The notes beneath the pieces are model-generated. The model ran no database searches. It saw only the letters and a program-made list of their open reading frames with translations, and was not told the origin of the DNA. The position numbers and the translations under genes were made by a program. From JAEXOD01 sp964652025 (lineage in GTDB: Bacteria; Bacteroidota; Ignavibacteria; Ignavibacteriales; Melioribacteraceae), in the NCBI GenBank assembly GCA_964652025.1, contig CAZYZX010000004.1, forward strand, positions 124,001 to 188,000: a stretch of 64,000 nucleotides of DNA. The letters run 5' to 3'. Of this stretch, positions 1 to 8,473 are shown piece by piece (position 1 is the stretch's first letter; each line of letters starts with the position of its first letter).

Positions 1-2
1 CT

Positions 3-83
3 AATTTAGTTAAGGAGCTTTATGAATTATCTAATGAAACTTTTACAGATGACTTAAGTATTATTAAAATAACTAAAACTTAA
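3..83 (+). CDS. 3' end of a gene cut by the window edge; possibly a SpoIIE/PP2C-type phosphatase
   Basis: One frame is open from the left edge to a TAA at 81-83 and encodes 26 residues. The tail has an acidic pair followed by a beta-strand pattern (TFTDDLSIIKI), which resembles the last strand of SpoIIE/PP2C-family serine phosphatases, where a DD pair contributes to metal binding. Only this fragment is visible, so the family call is an inference from a very short match. The gene converges on the minus-strand DUF4922 gene and the two stop codons overlap. No terminator hairpin separates them. Confidence 0.45.
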   Translation, partial: NLVKELYELSNETFTDDLSIIKITKT

Positions 84-1087
84 GTAAATGTTTTTATTTC
101 ATCGCAAAGTGCTTTAAATTTTAGATTATCTAAAGTAACTTGCTTGTAAATATCAATAATCTCATCTTTTGTTATTTTATTAAAATCTTTTTCTAAAGGA
201 GTAATGCAAACTCCACCCATATCAACAGAAGCCGGACTAAGTAAAATATTTTTTTCGCCTTCTAAGAAATAATAATCAGGTCGATGTTTTTCTCGCGGGA
301 AAATAATTGTTATATATTTATTTTGGTCGTAGTAACCTAAAAGATTAATTAATGGTTCTTCTGAACTATTAGTAACTTCCTTTAAGGCATTTAATACTCT
401 ATAAAAGTAATTTTCTGCTATAGAAATATCATCACTTTCAACTGCAATAAAATTTCGTAAGTAATTTGATACAGATATAATTGTTATGCTGCTTTTATCA
501 ATTAATTTTACTCCAAACTGATTAATTATATCATTATATTCAGTATCAATAGGCATAAAGTTTTTATTTCCCGCTTGAAAGTGCATATGGTCTGGAGCTG
601 AAGCACCACACTTTGGACCATTATAAAATACTACATAACTATCTGCAATTTCTTTAGTTAAATCCAAAAAATCCTTGTAATTACCATCAATACTTTGTGG
701 AGCTTGGTTAATAACTGGAATAGTAAAATGCTCCTTAAAAATTGGATAAGGATTACATAAAATTAAATAATCATCTTTAAATAATAAACCTTTTTGCTCT
801 TTAGGTAAATTATTATAATGTAAAAAAGATTTCCTTCCTTTTATACTTTCAGCATCAACTTTTGCAGCAGATGAAGTAATTCTTGATGGATTAAATTGCA
901 CTTTTACCTTAAAATTATCAAATTGAAAAACTTTAATTTTAACATTTTCTAAACCACTATAATTATTGTGTAAAAGTTCCCAACTATTATATTGTTGTTT
1001 AAGTAAAGCTTTCATTTGGGTAGATAAAAGTGCGTTCCCACCAAATTCTTGTAGTTCTTTTTCAGATAACAATAAATGTTTAACCAT
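80..1087 (-). CDS. DUF4922 / HIT-like nucleotidyl phosphorylase-type protein
   Basis: A cytoplasmic protein of about 335 residues related to the DUF4922/GDP-L-galactose phosphorylase branch of the HIT superfamily. The motif PDHMHFQAG carries the H-x-H-x-Q signature (H167, H169, Q171 counting from the start used here), whose His normally forms a nucleotidyl-enzyme intermediate. The upstream segment LCNPYPIFKEHFTIP matches the substrate-facing strand of GalT/Apa-like enzymes. Substrate is unknown: a nucleotide sugar or dinucleoside polyphosphate is likely. The frame is open back to a TTG at 1123, but that codon has no ribosome site; ATG at 1087 or 1096 is more plausible. It overlaps the end of the upstream glycosyltransferase by a few bases, so the two are probably co-translated. 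Confidence 0.72.
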   Translation of the reverse strand: MVKHLLLSEKELQEFGGNALLSTQMKALLKQQYNSWELLHNNYSGLENVKIKVFQFDNFKVKVQFNPSRITSSAAKVDAESIKGRKSFLHYNNLPKEQKGLLFKDDYLILCNPYPIFKEHFTIPVINQAPQSIDGNYKDFLDLTKEIADSYVVFYNGPKCGASAPDHMHFQAGNKNFMPIDTEYNDIINQFGVKLIDKSSITIISVSNYLRNFIAVESDDISIAENYFYRVLNALKEVTNSSEEPLINLLGYYDQNKYITIIFPREKHRPDYYFLEGEKNILLSPASVDMGGVCITPLEKDFNKITKDEIIDIYKQVTLDNLKFKALCDEIKTFT

Positions 1088-2543
1088 TTTTTGCATTCCA
1101 ATTAATTCTTGCAATAAGTTCAATAGTTCTAATTCTATCTTTATAAGTGTTATGATTATTCTGTTTTACAATATCTAATGCAGCATCGCTATTTCCTTCC
1201 CATCTGCGGCATATATAAATTGGTTCATAAATACGCCCAATCTGATATTCACGGCTAATTGCTAAACCAACAGCGTAATCTTCTCCATAGCTAACATTTG
1301 GTATTTTAATTTTACGCAATAAAGGAGTATAAAATGCACGGGGGGCACCCAATCCATTTATTCTTAATGCATTATTTCTGCCATTATCTGGTGTCCATTC
1401 TCTATGGTCAATAATTCCCGGAGGTATTTCTTCTAATTTAAAATTTGTCATTTGATAAGTTCCTACCACCATGCCACATTTCTGCTCGTAAAACGCTTTT
1501 ATTATTTTTGATACAGTGTTCTCATCTTTATATAAATCATCACTATCTAATTGTAATGCAAATTTACCACAATATTTGCTATGCACTGCTTCGTTCCAGC
1601 AACCGCCAATCCCTAAATCCTTTCTTTCTGGTATTATATGTATTAATCTATTATCTTTTGCAGCATATCCTTTAATAATTTCTGTGGTTCCATCATCGCT
1701 GTAGTTATCTACTATAATAAGATTAAATTTAAAGTCTGCTTTTTGATTTAAAATTGATACTATAGCATCTTTTATAGTCTTAACTCTATTTTTAACTGGA
1801 ATTATAACACTAGCTTCGTATTCAAAATTATTTTCATTAAATTCAATTTCCTTAAACTTAGGTTCTAAATAAGCGCCAACTGCTTTTAAGTGCTTTGTAC
1901 AAGCAATTTCCATTTCAATTTGCACTTCTCTATTTCTAGGATTCACATAATCGAACATTTTTTCGCCCGATTTTCTAGCGTCACTTTCAATTGCTGTATA
2001 TAAATATTCGTTAATTCTAAAAAATTCTGATTTTTGACTAACTTTTAAACGTAAATCATATAATCCAGCAAATTTATAATCTTCATTGCAATCAGAGTAA
2101 ACTTCCTTTAAAACAGAAGTTCTATATAATAATAGATAGCCAAACTCAAAATCGTCTCTTAAACTTCCCTTTTGATAATCAATTACAGGATGTATGGAAC
2201 GAACACCTTCTTTAATGTCATAATAATCGCTATAAATTAACCCCGCATTAGTATCATCAGCAACAGAAACCATTCTTTCTAATGCAAACTGTCCTAAGTC
2301 TACTTCAGTATCTTTAATTAAAAGTAAAGTATAATCTTGGCTACTTGCATTTGCAATCTTTTTAATCGTTTCGCTACTTTGAAAAGAATCGCATTTAATA
2401 ACTGAACATCCTTCAATCTCTTTTACACTTGGATTAGCGCTAACTAAAAAAATCTCTTTAACTAAACCAGTTTCTTTTAATCGTTCAATCAAGCCTATCG
2501 TATAATCGTTACCATTGTAAGATAAAAACGCACTTACTCGCAT
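1080..2543 (-). CDS. Family 2 glycosyltransferase with two GT-A-like domains
   Basis: A 487-residue protein. Residues about 245-480 form a GT2 domain: ASVIIPVKNR opening, IIVDNYSDDGT, and a DSDD (D-x-D) metal/nucleotide-sugar site at 333-336. Residues 1-215 look like a second, shorter GT-A-like fold (SAFLSYNGNDYTIGLIERL opening, YSDYYD segment) with no obvious complete D-x-D, perhaps an acceptor-binding or inactive copy. No membrane segment is evident, so it is cytosolic or peripheral. ATG at 2543 is preceded by a clear GGAG. It is the first gene of a two-gene operon with the DUF4922 phosphorylase-like gene, which suggests the partner salvages or produces its nucleotide sugar; that link is inference. 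Confidence 0.8.
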   Translation of the reverse strand: MRVSAFLSYNGNDYTIGLIERLKETGLVKEIFLVSANPSVKEIEGCSVIKCDSFQSSETIKKIANASSQDYTLLLIKDTEVDLGQFALERMVSVADDTNAGLIYSDYYDIKEGVRSIHPVIDYQKGSLRDDFEFGYLLLYRTSVLKEVYSDCNEDYKFAGLYDLRLKVSQKSEFFRINEYLYTAIESDARKSGEKMFDYVNPRNREVQIEMEIACTKHLKAVGAYLEPKFKEIEFNENNFEYEASVIIPVKNRVKTIKDAIVSILNQKADFKFNLIIVDNYSDDGTTEIIKGYAAKDNRLIHIIPERKDLGIGGCWNEAVHSKYCGKFALQLDSDDLYKDENTVSKIIKAFYEQKCGMVVGTYQMTNFKLEEIPPGIIDHREWTPDNGRNNALRINGLGAPRAFYTPLLRKIKIPNVSYGEDYAVGLAISREYQIGRIYEPIYICRRWEGNSDAALDIVKQNNHNTYKDRIRTIELIARINWNAKNG

Positions 2544-2654
2544 ATAGTTTCTCCTTAGTTAAAATATTTAAATTATAAAAATAATAAATTACTATTAAAT
2601 AATAAATAAAATTAAATAATTACCCATAAAATCTATTTAATTAATATACTTATA

Positions 2655-2955
2655 TGAGGAATATTTAATGCTTTTTATTATTCTTCACAAATATTAACAT
2701 TATTTATATTAGTATTTTGTAATATTAAATTATTATAAATATTTTATATGTTTACTAATATGAGGAATAATTTTTTATTTATTAATAATTATATAATTTA
2801 TAAATATACAAATTAATAATATTCCTCACTGTATTTTTTAGTATACATTTAACTATTTTTTAAAAAAAATTTTTATTAATAATATTTTAGTTTAAATAAA
2901 CATCATAACTTATTAAAATATAATAAATTATATAAATTTAAATGCCGTGAGGAAT
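2655..2955. repeat. Four TGAGGAAT elements, one inverted
   Basis: Copies of TGAGGAAT lie at 2655-2662, 2761-2768 and 2948-2955 on the plus strand and at 2821-2828 on the minus strand. The inverted copy extends to nine matching bases with its neighbours: TGAGGAATA with 2761-2769, and GTGAGGAAT with 2947-2955. These are the only GC-containing islands in the gap, which makes chance less likely. They could be operator half-sites for a regulator of the flanking genes. The octamer also resembles a Shine-Dalgarno sequence, which is an alternative explanation. Confidence 0.5.
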
Positions 2956-2989
2956 GTTTTTATTTTAAATAAGAAACTAAAAAAAATGT

Positions 2990-3017
2990 TTGATTTTTTA
3001 TTTTTTTATATTATATT
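2990..3017 (+). promoter_or_regulatory. Putative sigma70 promoter for the RlpA-like gene
   Basis: TTGATT at 2990-2995 and TATATT at 3012-3017 are separated by 16 bp, about 70 bp before the TTG start at 3089. The region is so AT-rich that a chance match is possible. Confidence 0.4.
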
Positions 3018-3088
3018 GGAACACAGAAAACACAATATCTGTTAAAAAGTTTGTGTTTCTACATTTAAATAACAAAACGAGGTAGTAT

Positions 3089-3568
3089 TTGAGTAAAAAG
3101 GCAAAATATGTTTTACTATTTTTACTTGGGGGTAAAATTATATTTTTGATATTGTTTTTATTGATAAATGCTGAAAATAATGCCACAGAAAATTCAATAA
3201 AATTTGCAGAAGTGGAAAACTTAGTAGATTTTACCTTCGAAGAAGTTGGCATAGTTAAAGCCACTTGGTATGGCAACAAATTTCACGGTCGTTTAACTGC
3301 TAGTGGAGAAGTTTTTAATCAAAACGATTTAACAGCAGCGCATAGAACACTTCCATTTGGAACATTGTTAAAATTAGTTAATGAAGAAAATGGAAGTAGC
3401 GTAATAATTAGAATTAATGACCGTGGACCGGTTTCCAAAAGATTGGACTTGGATTTATCTAAACAAGCCGCAATCGATTTAGGAATAAAAAACAAAGGAG
3501 TATCCAAATTATTGTGTTTTAAGATTGATACTAAACGAGATATTGCGGATTTATTGCAAAATTATTAA
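3089..3568 (+). CDS. RlpA-like double-psi beta-barrel protein (septal ring lytic transglycosylase family)
   Basis: A 159-residue exported or membrane-anchored protein with an N-terminal hydrophobic segment (about residues 8-27) and a RlpA-type double-psi beta-barrel at about 55-145. Family hallmarks are ATWYGNKFHGRLTASGE, DLTAAHRTLPFGTLLKL and IRINDRGP followed by RLDLDLSKQAA. RlpA proteins cleave or bind denuded peptidoglycan glycan strands at the septum. There is no C-terminal SPOR domain, so septal targeting like that of E. coli RlpA is not evident. The start is TTG, supported by GAGG at 3079-3082 six bases upstream; no in-frame ATG lies before the hydrophobic segment. Confidence 0.85.
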   Translation: MSKKAKYVLLFLLGGKIIFLILFLLINAENNATENSIKFAEVENLVDFTFEEVGIVKATWYGNKFHGRLTASGEVFNQNDLTAAHRTLPFGTLLKLVNEENGSSVIIRINDRGPVSKRLDLDLSKQAAIDLGIKNKGVSKLLCFKIDTKRDIADLLQNY

Positions 3569-3596
3569 AAATAATTCACTTTTTTTAAAAAAACTA

Positions 3597-3624
3597 TTGA
3601 TTTTTTTATTTTTGTATTTAATTT
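3597..3624 (+). promoter_or_regulatory. Putative promoter for the outer-membrane barrel gene
   Basis: TTGATT at 3597-3602 and TAATTT at 3619-3624 with 16-bp spacing lie 50 bp before the ATG at 3674. The layout is the same as in front of the preceding gene. AT richness limits confidence. Confidence 0.35.
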
Positions 3625-3673
3625 AATAAAGGCTTTTAATCACATATTATCAACTAATTTAAGGGGTTCTATT

Positions 3674-4225
3674 ATGAAAAAACTAATTTATACCATTTTT
3701 GCTCTTGTACTTTTTGTTGGATTAACCAATGCTCAAGAAAAAAATTATCTAGGTGTTGGTGGAGAATTAGCATTTGCTAGTGGTAATGTTGCAGATTTCT
3801 TTGGATATTCAACAGGTTTTGGTGGATCTGTTCGTTATGAAAGAGAATTAAGCAGCAGTCTAACAGGTTATACCAGCGTTGGCTATTTAGTATGGAGTGG
3901 TGACAAATCATATGATTACGGATATGGTTATTCATATAATCTAAAAACCACATTTAGTGCAATTGTTGTAATGGCTGGTGGTAAATGGTACTTTATGCCT
4001 GGCGGTTTATATGGCGTTGGCGAAGTTGGATACAACAGCTTTAGCATGTCTGTAGATGGTGGCGAAAGCGTATCTTCTGTAGATAGCAAAGTTGGCTTCG
4101 GTGCTGGCGTTGGTTACGAGTTTCCTCTTGGCAGCATGAGTTTAGATGTTTCCGCTATGTATAAATTAGCTGCTACCGACTTTAACTATATTGGTTTAAG
4201 AGTTGGTGTAAAATTCGGTTTATAA
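3674..4225 (+). CDS. Outer-membrane beta-barrel protein, OmpA/OmpW-like, function unknown
   Basis: A 183-residue protein with a signal peptide (cleavage expected after GLTNA, leaving an N-terminal Gln). The rest alternates short Gly/Ser/Tyr-rich strands (LGVGGELAFASGNV, VGFGAGVGYEFPLG) and ends in an aromatic/hydrophobic strand, GLRVGVKFGL, which is typical of eight-stranded barrels (OMP_b-brl family). No enzymatic motif is present. A GGGG ribosome site precedes the ATG, and a strong terminator follows, so this is a single-gene transcript. Likely role: small porin or structural outer-membrane protein; the specific function cannot be told. Confidence 0.75.
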   Translation: MKKLIYTIFALVLFVGLTNAQEKNYLGVGGELAFASGNVADFFGYSTGFGGSVRYERELSSSLTGYTSVGYLVWSGDKSYDYGYGYSYNLKTTFSAIVVMAGGKWYFMPGGLYGVGEVGYNSFSMSVDGGESVSSVDSKVGFGAGVGYEFPLGSMSLDVSAMYKLAATDFNYIGLRVGVKFGL

Positions 4226-4241
4226 TTTATTTTTTAGATAT

Positions 4242-4275
4242 AAAAAAGGGTGCTGAAACGCACCCTTTTTTTTTG
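4242..4275 (+). terminator. Rho-independent terminator
   Basis: AAAAAAGGGTGC (4242-4253) pairs with GCACCCTTTTTT (4260-4271) around a six-base loop, followed by further T residues. It ends the outer-membrane barrel transcript. Confidence 0.9.
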
Positions 4276-4355
4276 CTTAAAATTTAACATTTAAATTAAT
4301 TTTTATTCTTATATTTAAAACTAAATTATTTAAATAGTGCTTCTATTATTTTATT

Positions 4356-5420
4356 ATGAAAAAAAAGAAGAAAATTAAACGAAAAGTTGGGGTACCTACT
4401 GGTACTTTTACTTATGTTGGTGAATATGAAAACACTCTAACAAAACTTGAATTAGTTGAGTATGATAAAGATAGCTGTGTTTTTAGGCAAATTGATAATT
4501 TAATTACTTTAAATAAAGAGTTTAATAACGATACAACTCCAAAACTTAGATGGCTAAGAGTTAATGGGCTTTCTGATGTAAATTATATTACCGAAATTGC
4601 AAAATACTTTAAAATTCACCCTTTAACTATTGAAGATATTTTAAATACTTATCAACGTCCAAAAATTGAAGAGTATGATAATTATGTTTTTTCAGTCGTA
4701 AAAAAATTAAGTACAGAAAAAAATGAAAATTTAAAAACTGAGCAAATTGGCATAATATTAATGCAGAGTTTAATTATAACTTTTTACGATGGCAAAGATA
4801 AAATCTTTAAGGAAATAGACGACAAAATTCTTAGCAATAAAGGGAATGTTAGGGATTCATCTGACTATTTATTTTATATTATATTAGATAATATTGTGGA
4901 CCATTATTTTATAATTATGGATTCGATTAGCGATAAAATTGAAGAGCTTTATGAGGGATTAATTGAAAATACCGTAAAAGAGGGACTAAATGAAATTAAG
5001 AATATCCAAAAAGATATGCACAAAATACGCCAAGTTTTTTACCCATTTAGAGAAGTAATAAGCAGACTACAAAAACAAGAATTTTTACTTATTAATAAAG
5101 ATTTGAATTTTTATTTTAGAGACGTTAATGACCACTTTCACCAAATTATAGAAATTTACGAAGCTAATAAAGAATCCCTTTTTAGTATGCTTAATGTACA
5201 CCTATCCGGCACAAGCAACCAACTTAACGAGGTAATGAAAGTTTTAACAATTATTTCTACTATATTTATTCCTTTAACCTTTATTGCCGGTGTTTATGGA
5301 ATGAACTTTAAACATATGCCAGAATTGGAGTGGAAATATGCATACTATGTTACTTGGGGAATAATGATAATTATTGGACTTTCTTTAGGATATTGGTTCA
5401 AAAAAAATAAATGGCTATAA
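4356..5420 (+). CDS. corA: CorA-family magnesium/cobalt transporter
   Basis: A 354-residue inner-membrane divalent cation channel of the CorA (CorA-I) family. It has the long cytoplasmic alpha/beta plus helical domain (residues about 1-290) and two C-terminal membrane helices. The first helix ends in the diagnostic selectivity motif YGMNF (near residue 316), followed by the periplasmic loop KHMPELEW, and the protein ends in a basic cap (WFKKNKWL). This is normal full length for the family. It is followed after nine bases by an MscS channel gene and is probably co-transcribed, giving an ion and osmotic homeostasis unit. Confidence 0.95.
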   Translation: MKKKKKIKRKVGVPTGTFTYVGEYENTLTKLELVEYDKDSCVFRQIDNLITLNKEFNNDTTPKLRWLRVNGLSDVNYITEIAKYFKIHPLTIEDILNTYQRPKIEEYDNYVFSVVKKLSTEKNENLKTEQIGIILMQSLIITFYDGKDKIFKEIDDKILSNKGNVRDSSDYLFYIILDNIVDHYFIIMDSISDKIEELYEGLIENTVKEGLNEIKNIQKDMHKIRQVFYPFREVISRLQKQEFLLINKDLNFYFRDVNDHFHQIIEIYEANKESLFSMLNVHLSGTSNQLNEVMKVLTIISTIFIPLTFIAGVYGMNFKHMPELEWKYAYYVTWGIMIIIGLSLGYWFKKNKWL

Positions 5421-5429
5421 GGATTTTTT

Positions 5430-6476
5430 ATGATTAACAAATTTCTTCATTTAAAGTATTTTAGCAATACCGTATACGATTACATTGTTGCTTTATCTAT
5501 ATTTATTATCAGTATATTATTCATTATTATAATTAAATTTTTTGTAAAAAAATACATATATAAATCCCACATAGATAATGAATTAACAAAAGAACATAAA
5601 TACAGTAACTTCAAAAAATACCTTGTTCCTTTGCTATACATGTCCTCTTTTTATTTTGCATTCGAAAGCCTTGTTATTCCAAAACATATAGAAAAGATTG
5701 TTCAAACTATATTTATTATTTTAACAACCTACTATTTAGTAAAATTTGTTGGTAGAGTACTTAACTTAGTTTTGGCTAGTTATATAAAAAAGGCAGATGA
5801 AGAAAGCGGTAAAAAGAAAATAAAAGCCTTAACATCGTTATTTAATGTTTTAGTTTATGTACTTGGTTTTTTATTTTTGTTAGATAATTTGGGCATCAAT
5901 ATTACCGCTTTCGTAGCGGGTTTAGGCATTGGAGGTATTGCAGTAGCTTTGGCAGCCCAAGCATTATTAGGAGACCTATTTAGCTATTTCGTTATTTTTT
6001 TCGATAGACCCTTTGAAATTGGTGACTACGTTACATTTGATACCAATGCAGGCACTATCGAACAAATTGGCGTTAAATCTACAAAAATAAGAAGCCTAAA
6101 TGGCGAGCTTTTTATCGTTTCAAATTCTAAATTAACTAATTCTGTAATTCACAACTTTAAAGCTTTGCAGCGCAGACGTTATGTTTTTAATATTGGGGTT
6201 ACTTACCAAACTTCTCCAGAAAAACTTAAACAAATACCAATTATTATTGAAAATATTATAAAAAGTTATGATAAAACTGAACTTGATAGATGTACTTTTA
6301 CAAAATTTGGCGATTCAAGTTTAATTTTTGAAATTGTTCTTTTTTATAATGATAGCGACTTTAAAGAGTTTATGCTGGTTTTAGATAAAATTAATCTTAA
6401 CATTTACGAAGAATTTAATAAAAACCAAATTGAGTTTGCATATCCAACACAAACAATTTTTTTAGAAAAGGAATAA
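5430..6476 (+). CDS. MscS-family small-conductance mechanosensitive channel
   Basis: A 348-residue membrane protein with four or so N-terminal helices and the canonical MscS core. The Gly/Ala-rich pore helix is FVAGLGIGGIAVALAAQALLG, with the final glycine not counted. It is followed by LFSYFVIFFDRPFEIGDYV and the beta domain with TKIRSLNGELFIVSNSKL. MscS channels release solutes during hypo-osmotic shock. The C-terminal alpha/beta domain is shorter than in some paralogues but complete. It follows corA by nine bases with a GGA ribosome site, so one operon is expected. No cyclic-nucleotide or other fused sensor domain is present. Confidence 0.93.
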   Translation: MINKFLHLKYFSNTVYDYIVALSIFIISILFIIIIKFFVKKYIYKSHIDNELTKEHKYSNFKKYLVPLLYMSSFYFAFESLVIPKHIEKIVQTIFIILTTYYLVKFVGRVLNLVLASYIKKADEESGKKKIKALTSLFNVLVYVLGFLFLLDNLGINITAFVAGLGIGGIAVALAAQALLGDLFSYFVIFFDRPFEIGDYVTFDTNAGTIEQIGVKSTKIRSLNGELFIVSNSKLTNSVIHNFKALQRRRYVFNIGVTYQTSPEKLKQIPIIIENIIKSYDKTELDRCTFTKFGDSSLIFEIVLFYNDSDFKEFMLVLDKINLNIYEEFNKNQIEFAYPTQTIFLEKE

Positions 6477-6515
6477 TCCTTATATTTGTAATTTTGTAAA
6501 AAAATATAGTTCCTC

Positions 6516-7571
6516 ATGAAAAAATTAGCTCTATTGTTATTTATTGCTGTTAGTTTAAATGCTCAGATAAAGTTTAGTGAATCTGAAATGGACAGCTTAA
6601 TTTTGCCCTTTGTAAAAGATACTACATTTAGTGGTGCAATATTAATTGGAAACCCTAACGAAATACTATTTAAAAAAGCATATGGATTTGCTAACTACGA
6701 GTTAGACGTGCCAAATAAAATAGAATATGTTTTTAATGTTGCTTCTATATCTAAACAATTTACTGGTGCCGCTATATTATTATTATCATTGCAAAAAAAA
6801 CTTAGTTTAGATGATTCATTAAAAAAGTATCTTCCAAGCTTTCCCAATGCAAACAAAATTACTATAAAAAGCCTACTTTCCCACAAAAGTGGCATACAAA
6901 CCTATAATGATTTTAAAAATTACGATAGCCTAAAGCTTTTTGAAACAAGTTTGAATAAAGTTGTTGAATGGATAAAACGAGATGCTGTTTTTAATGAACC
7001 AAATGATAAGTTTATGTATTCTAATTCCAATTATGCAATTTTAGCATATATTGTAGAAAAAGTTAGCAAAATGCCATTTAATGATTTTTTAGCAAAAAAC
7101 TTTTTTAACCCGGCAAAAATGAAAAAAACTGGTAATTTTTCTCGAACAGAAATTGTTAAAGGTAGGGTTAACCATTACGAAGTTACAACAACTGGATTAA
7201 AAAATATTGATTATTTTAATTACTCTTTTAAATATGGTAGCGGCTCATTACAAACTTCTGTTTTGGATTTATATAATTGGTATAAAGCATTAATTGATGG
7301 AAAAATTTATAATTCCACTTTTGTAAAAGACTTTTTATATGGAGATAAAATAGAAGGTGGGTACGGATTTGGACTTGGGAAAAATAGAATTGGGTTAAGC
7401 TTAATTGCAGAGCACGAAGGGGGTGTGCCCGGTGTTTCTGCTTACGTAACTTATGTTTTAGAACCTTCTTATTTTATAGCGTTTGTTAGTAATCTAACTA
7501 ATACAAATACTCGTAATGCTAGAAAAGAAATTTTTAACTTTATATATAAAAAACTTGGTCTTTATAACTAA
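6516..7571 (+). CDS. Exported class C beta-lactamase-like serine hydrolase
   Basis: A 351-residue protein with a signal peptide (cleavage near SLNAQ) and the beta-lactamase/PBP-like fold. The nucleophile motif S-I-S-K is at 77-80 (SxxK), the second motif Y-S-N at 168-170, and the third-motif region HEGGVPG sits near residue 300 in place of KTG, as in esterase and D-aminopeptidase branches. Such proteins are esterases, peptidases or penicillin-binding-like enzymes, so resistance should not be assumed. The region before the ATG lacks a Shine-Dalgarno sequence but has TATATTTG at 6481-6488, like the Bacteroidota TAnnTTTG -7 element, so it may have its own promoter despite following mscS by 39 bases. 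Confidence 0.85.
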   Translation: MKKLALLLFIAVSLNAQIKFSESEMDSLILPFVKDTTFSGAILIGNPNEILFKKAYGFANYELDVPNKIEYVFNVASISKQFTGAAILLLSLQKKLSLDDSLKKYLPSFPNANKITIKSLLSHKSGIQTYNDFKNYDSLKLFETSLNKVVEWIKRDAVFNEPNDKFMYSNSNYAILAYIVEKVSKMPFNDFLAKNFFNPAKMKKTGNFSRTEIVKGRVNHYEVTTTGLKNIDYFNYSFKYGSGSLQTSVLDLYNWYKALIDGKIYNSTFVKDFLYGDKIEGGYGFGLGKNRIGLSLIAEHEGGVPGVSAYVTYVLEPSYFIAFVSNLTNTNTRNARKEIFNFIYKKLGLYN

Positions 7572-7579
7572 TCTTTAAA

Positions 7580-8473
7580 TTAACTAATTATCTTTTCTTT
7601 TTCAGTTTGCTGATAAATAATTCCAACTATAATTAGAGCTAAACCTAAAATAGAGGTGATAAATAATTTTTCCTTTAATATTAAACTTATAAATAAAAAA
7701 GAAATAAATGGAGAAAGATAAGCTAAAGTACTTGTCTTTGCTTTGTTATTGCTTAAATCTAAGCCTTTCATCCATAAGAAAAAGGTTATTCCCATTTCAA
7801 ATAATCCAATATATAGCGCACCGAATAAATAAATATACTCCACCTTAAAGCTATCAAATAAAAATAAATACACCCCACTTATCAACGTACCAAAATAAAA
7901 GCCACCAAAAAGCTTAATGGCATTATCGCGTTTATCTTTCATTCCTAAAGTCCAATAAGTAGCCCAAATTAAGGAACTTCCTAACGCTAGTGTTATTCCA
8001 AATGGGTTTGTAAATTTTATATTAAAAAACTCCCCTTTGCTTGCTATAAGGTAAACCCCCAAAAAAGCAATAAGCAACCCTAAAACTGTTCTTAAAGTAA
8101 CTTTATGTTTAAGAAAAATTACAGAAAAAATTGTTATTGCTATGGGCCAAGTATAATTTAAGGGTTGTGCTTGTTGTGCAGGCAAAATTGAATAAGCTTT
8201 AAATAACACTAAATAATATAAAAACGGATTTAAAAAACCTAAAATTATATTTTTAAAAATATTTTTCCCACCAAATTGTTCTTTTATTAATTCCCTTTTA
8301 GTAAGCATACTAATAAAAAATAGCGAAATAGTGCTAAAAAAAGAGGAATAAAAAAGCATCTGAGCAAAAGACATCCCTTTTAATGTTAGTTTAAATGCAG
8401 TTGCAACAGTAGACCATAGCAACACAGCAGAAATTGCAAAAAGCAAAGATTTTATATTATTGTTAATTTTCAT
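7580..8473 (-). CDS. EamA/DMT-family transporter (drug/metabolite exporter)
   Basis: A 297-residue integral membrane protein with ten predicted helices arranged as two EamA repeats, each with the usual pattern (AISAVLLWSTVATAFKLTLKG in the first, one residue trimmed: AISAVLLWSTVATAFKLTLK; GITLALGSSLIWATYWTLG in the second). Members export amino acids, nucleosides or other small metabolites across the inner membrane; the substrate cannot be told from sequence. Its ATG abuts the stop codon of the upstream glycosyltransferase, so it is translationally coupled to it. It converges on the serine hydrolase with only eight bases between stops. Confidence 0.88.
   Translation of the reverse strand: MKINNNIKSLLFAISAVLLWSTVATAFKLTLKGMSFAQMLFYSSFFSTISLFFISMLTKRELIKEQFGGKNIFKNIILGFLNPFLYYLVLFKAYSILPAQQAQPLNYTWPIAITIFSVIFLKHKVTLRTVLGLLIAFLGVYLIASKGEFFNIKFTNPFGITLALGSSLIWATYWTLGMKDKRDNAIKLFGGFYFGTLISGVYLFLFDSFKVEYIYLFGALYIGLFEMGITFFLWMKGLDLSNNKAKTSTLAYLSPFISFLFISLILKEKLFITSILGLALIIVGIIYQQTEKEKIIS

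Larger units (their letters stand above)
2544..3088. other. 545-bp gene-free, extremely AT-rich divergent intergenic region
   Basis: No ORF of credible length lies here. The DNA is almost all A/T, apart from four scattered TGAGGAAT octamers and a promoter-like stretch before the RlpA-like gene. It separates a minus-strand glycosyltransferase from a plus-strand gene, so it must carry promoters for both. A tiny frame, ATG at 2668 preceded by GAGGA, would encode only nine residues and is not called as a gene. No DnaA-box cluster, tRNA or hairpin terminator was recognised. Confidence 0.7.

Noticed and set aside
2544..3088. Possible replication origin because of extreme AT content
   Set aside because: No DnaA-box cluster (TTATCCACA-like) and no dnaA, dnaN or gidA neighbours. 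AT richness alone does not support an origin.
6516..7571. Beta-lactamase resistance gene
   Set aside because: Although it belongs to the class C fold, the third motif is HEGG instead of KTG. Such proteins are usually esterases or peptidases, so no resistance call is made.
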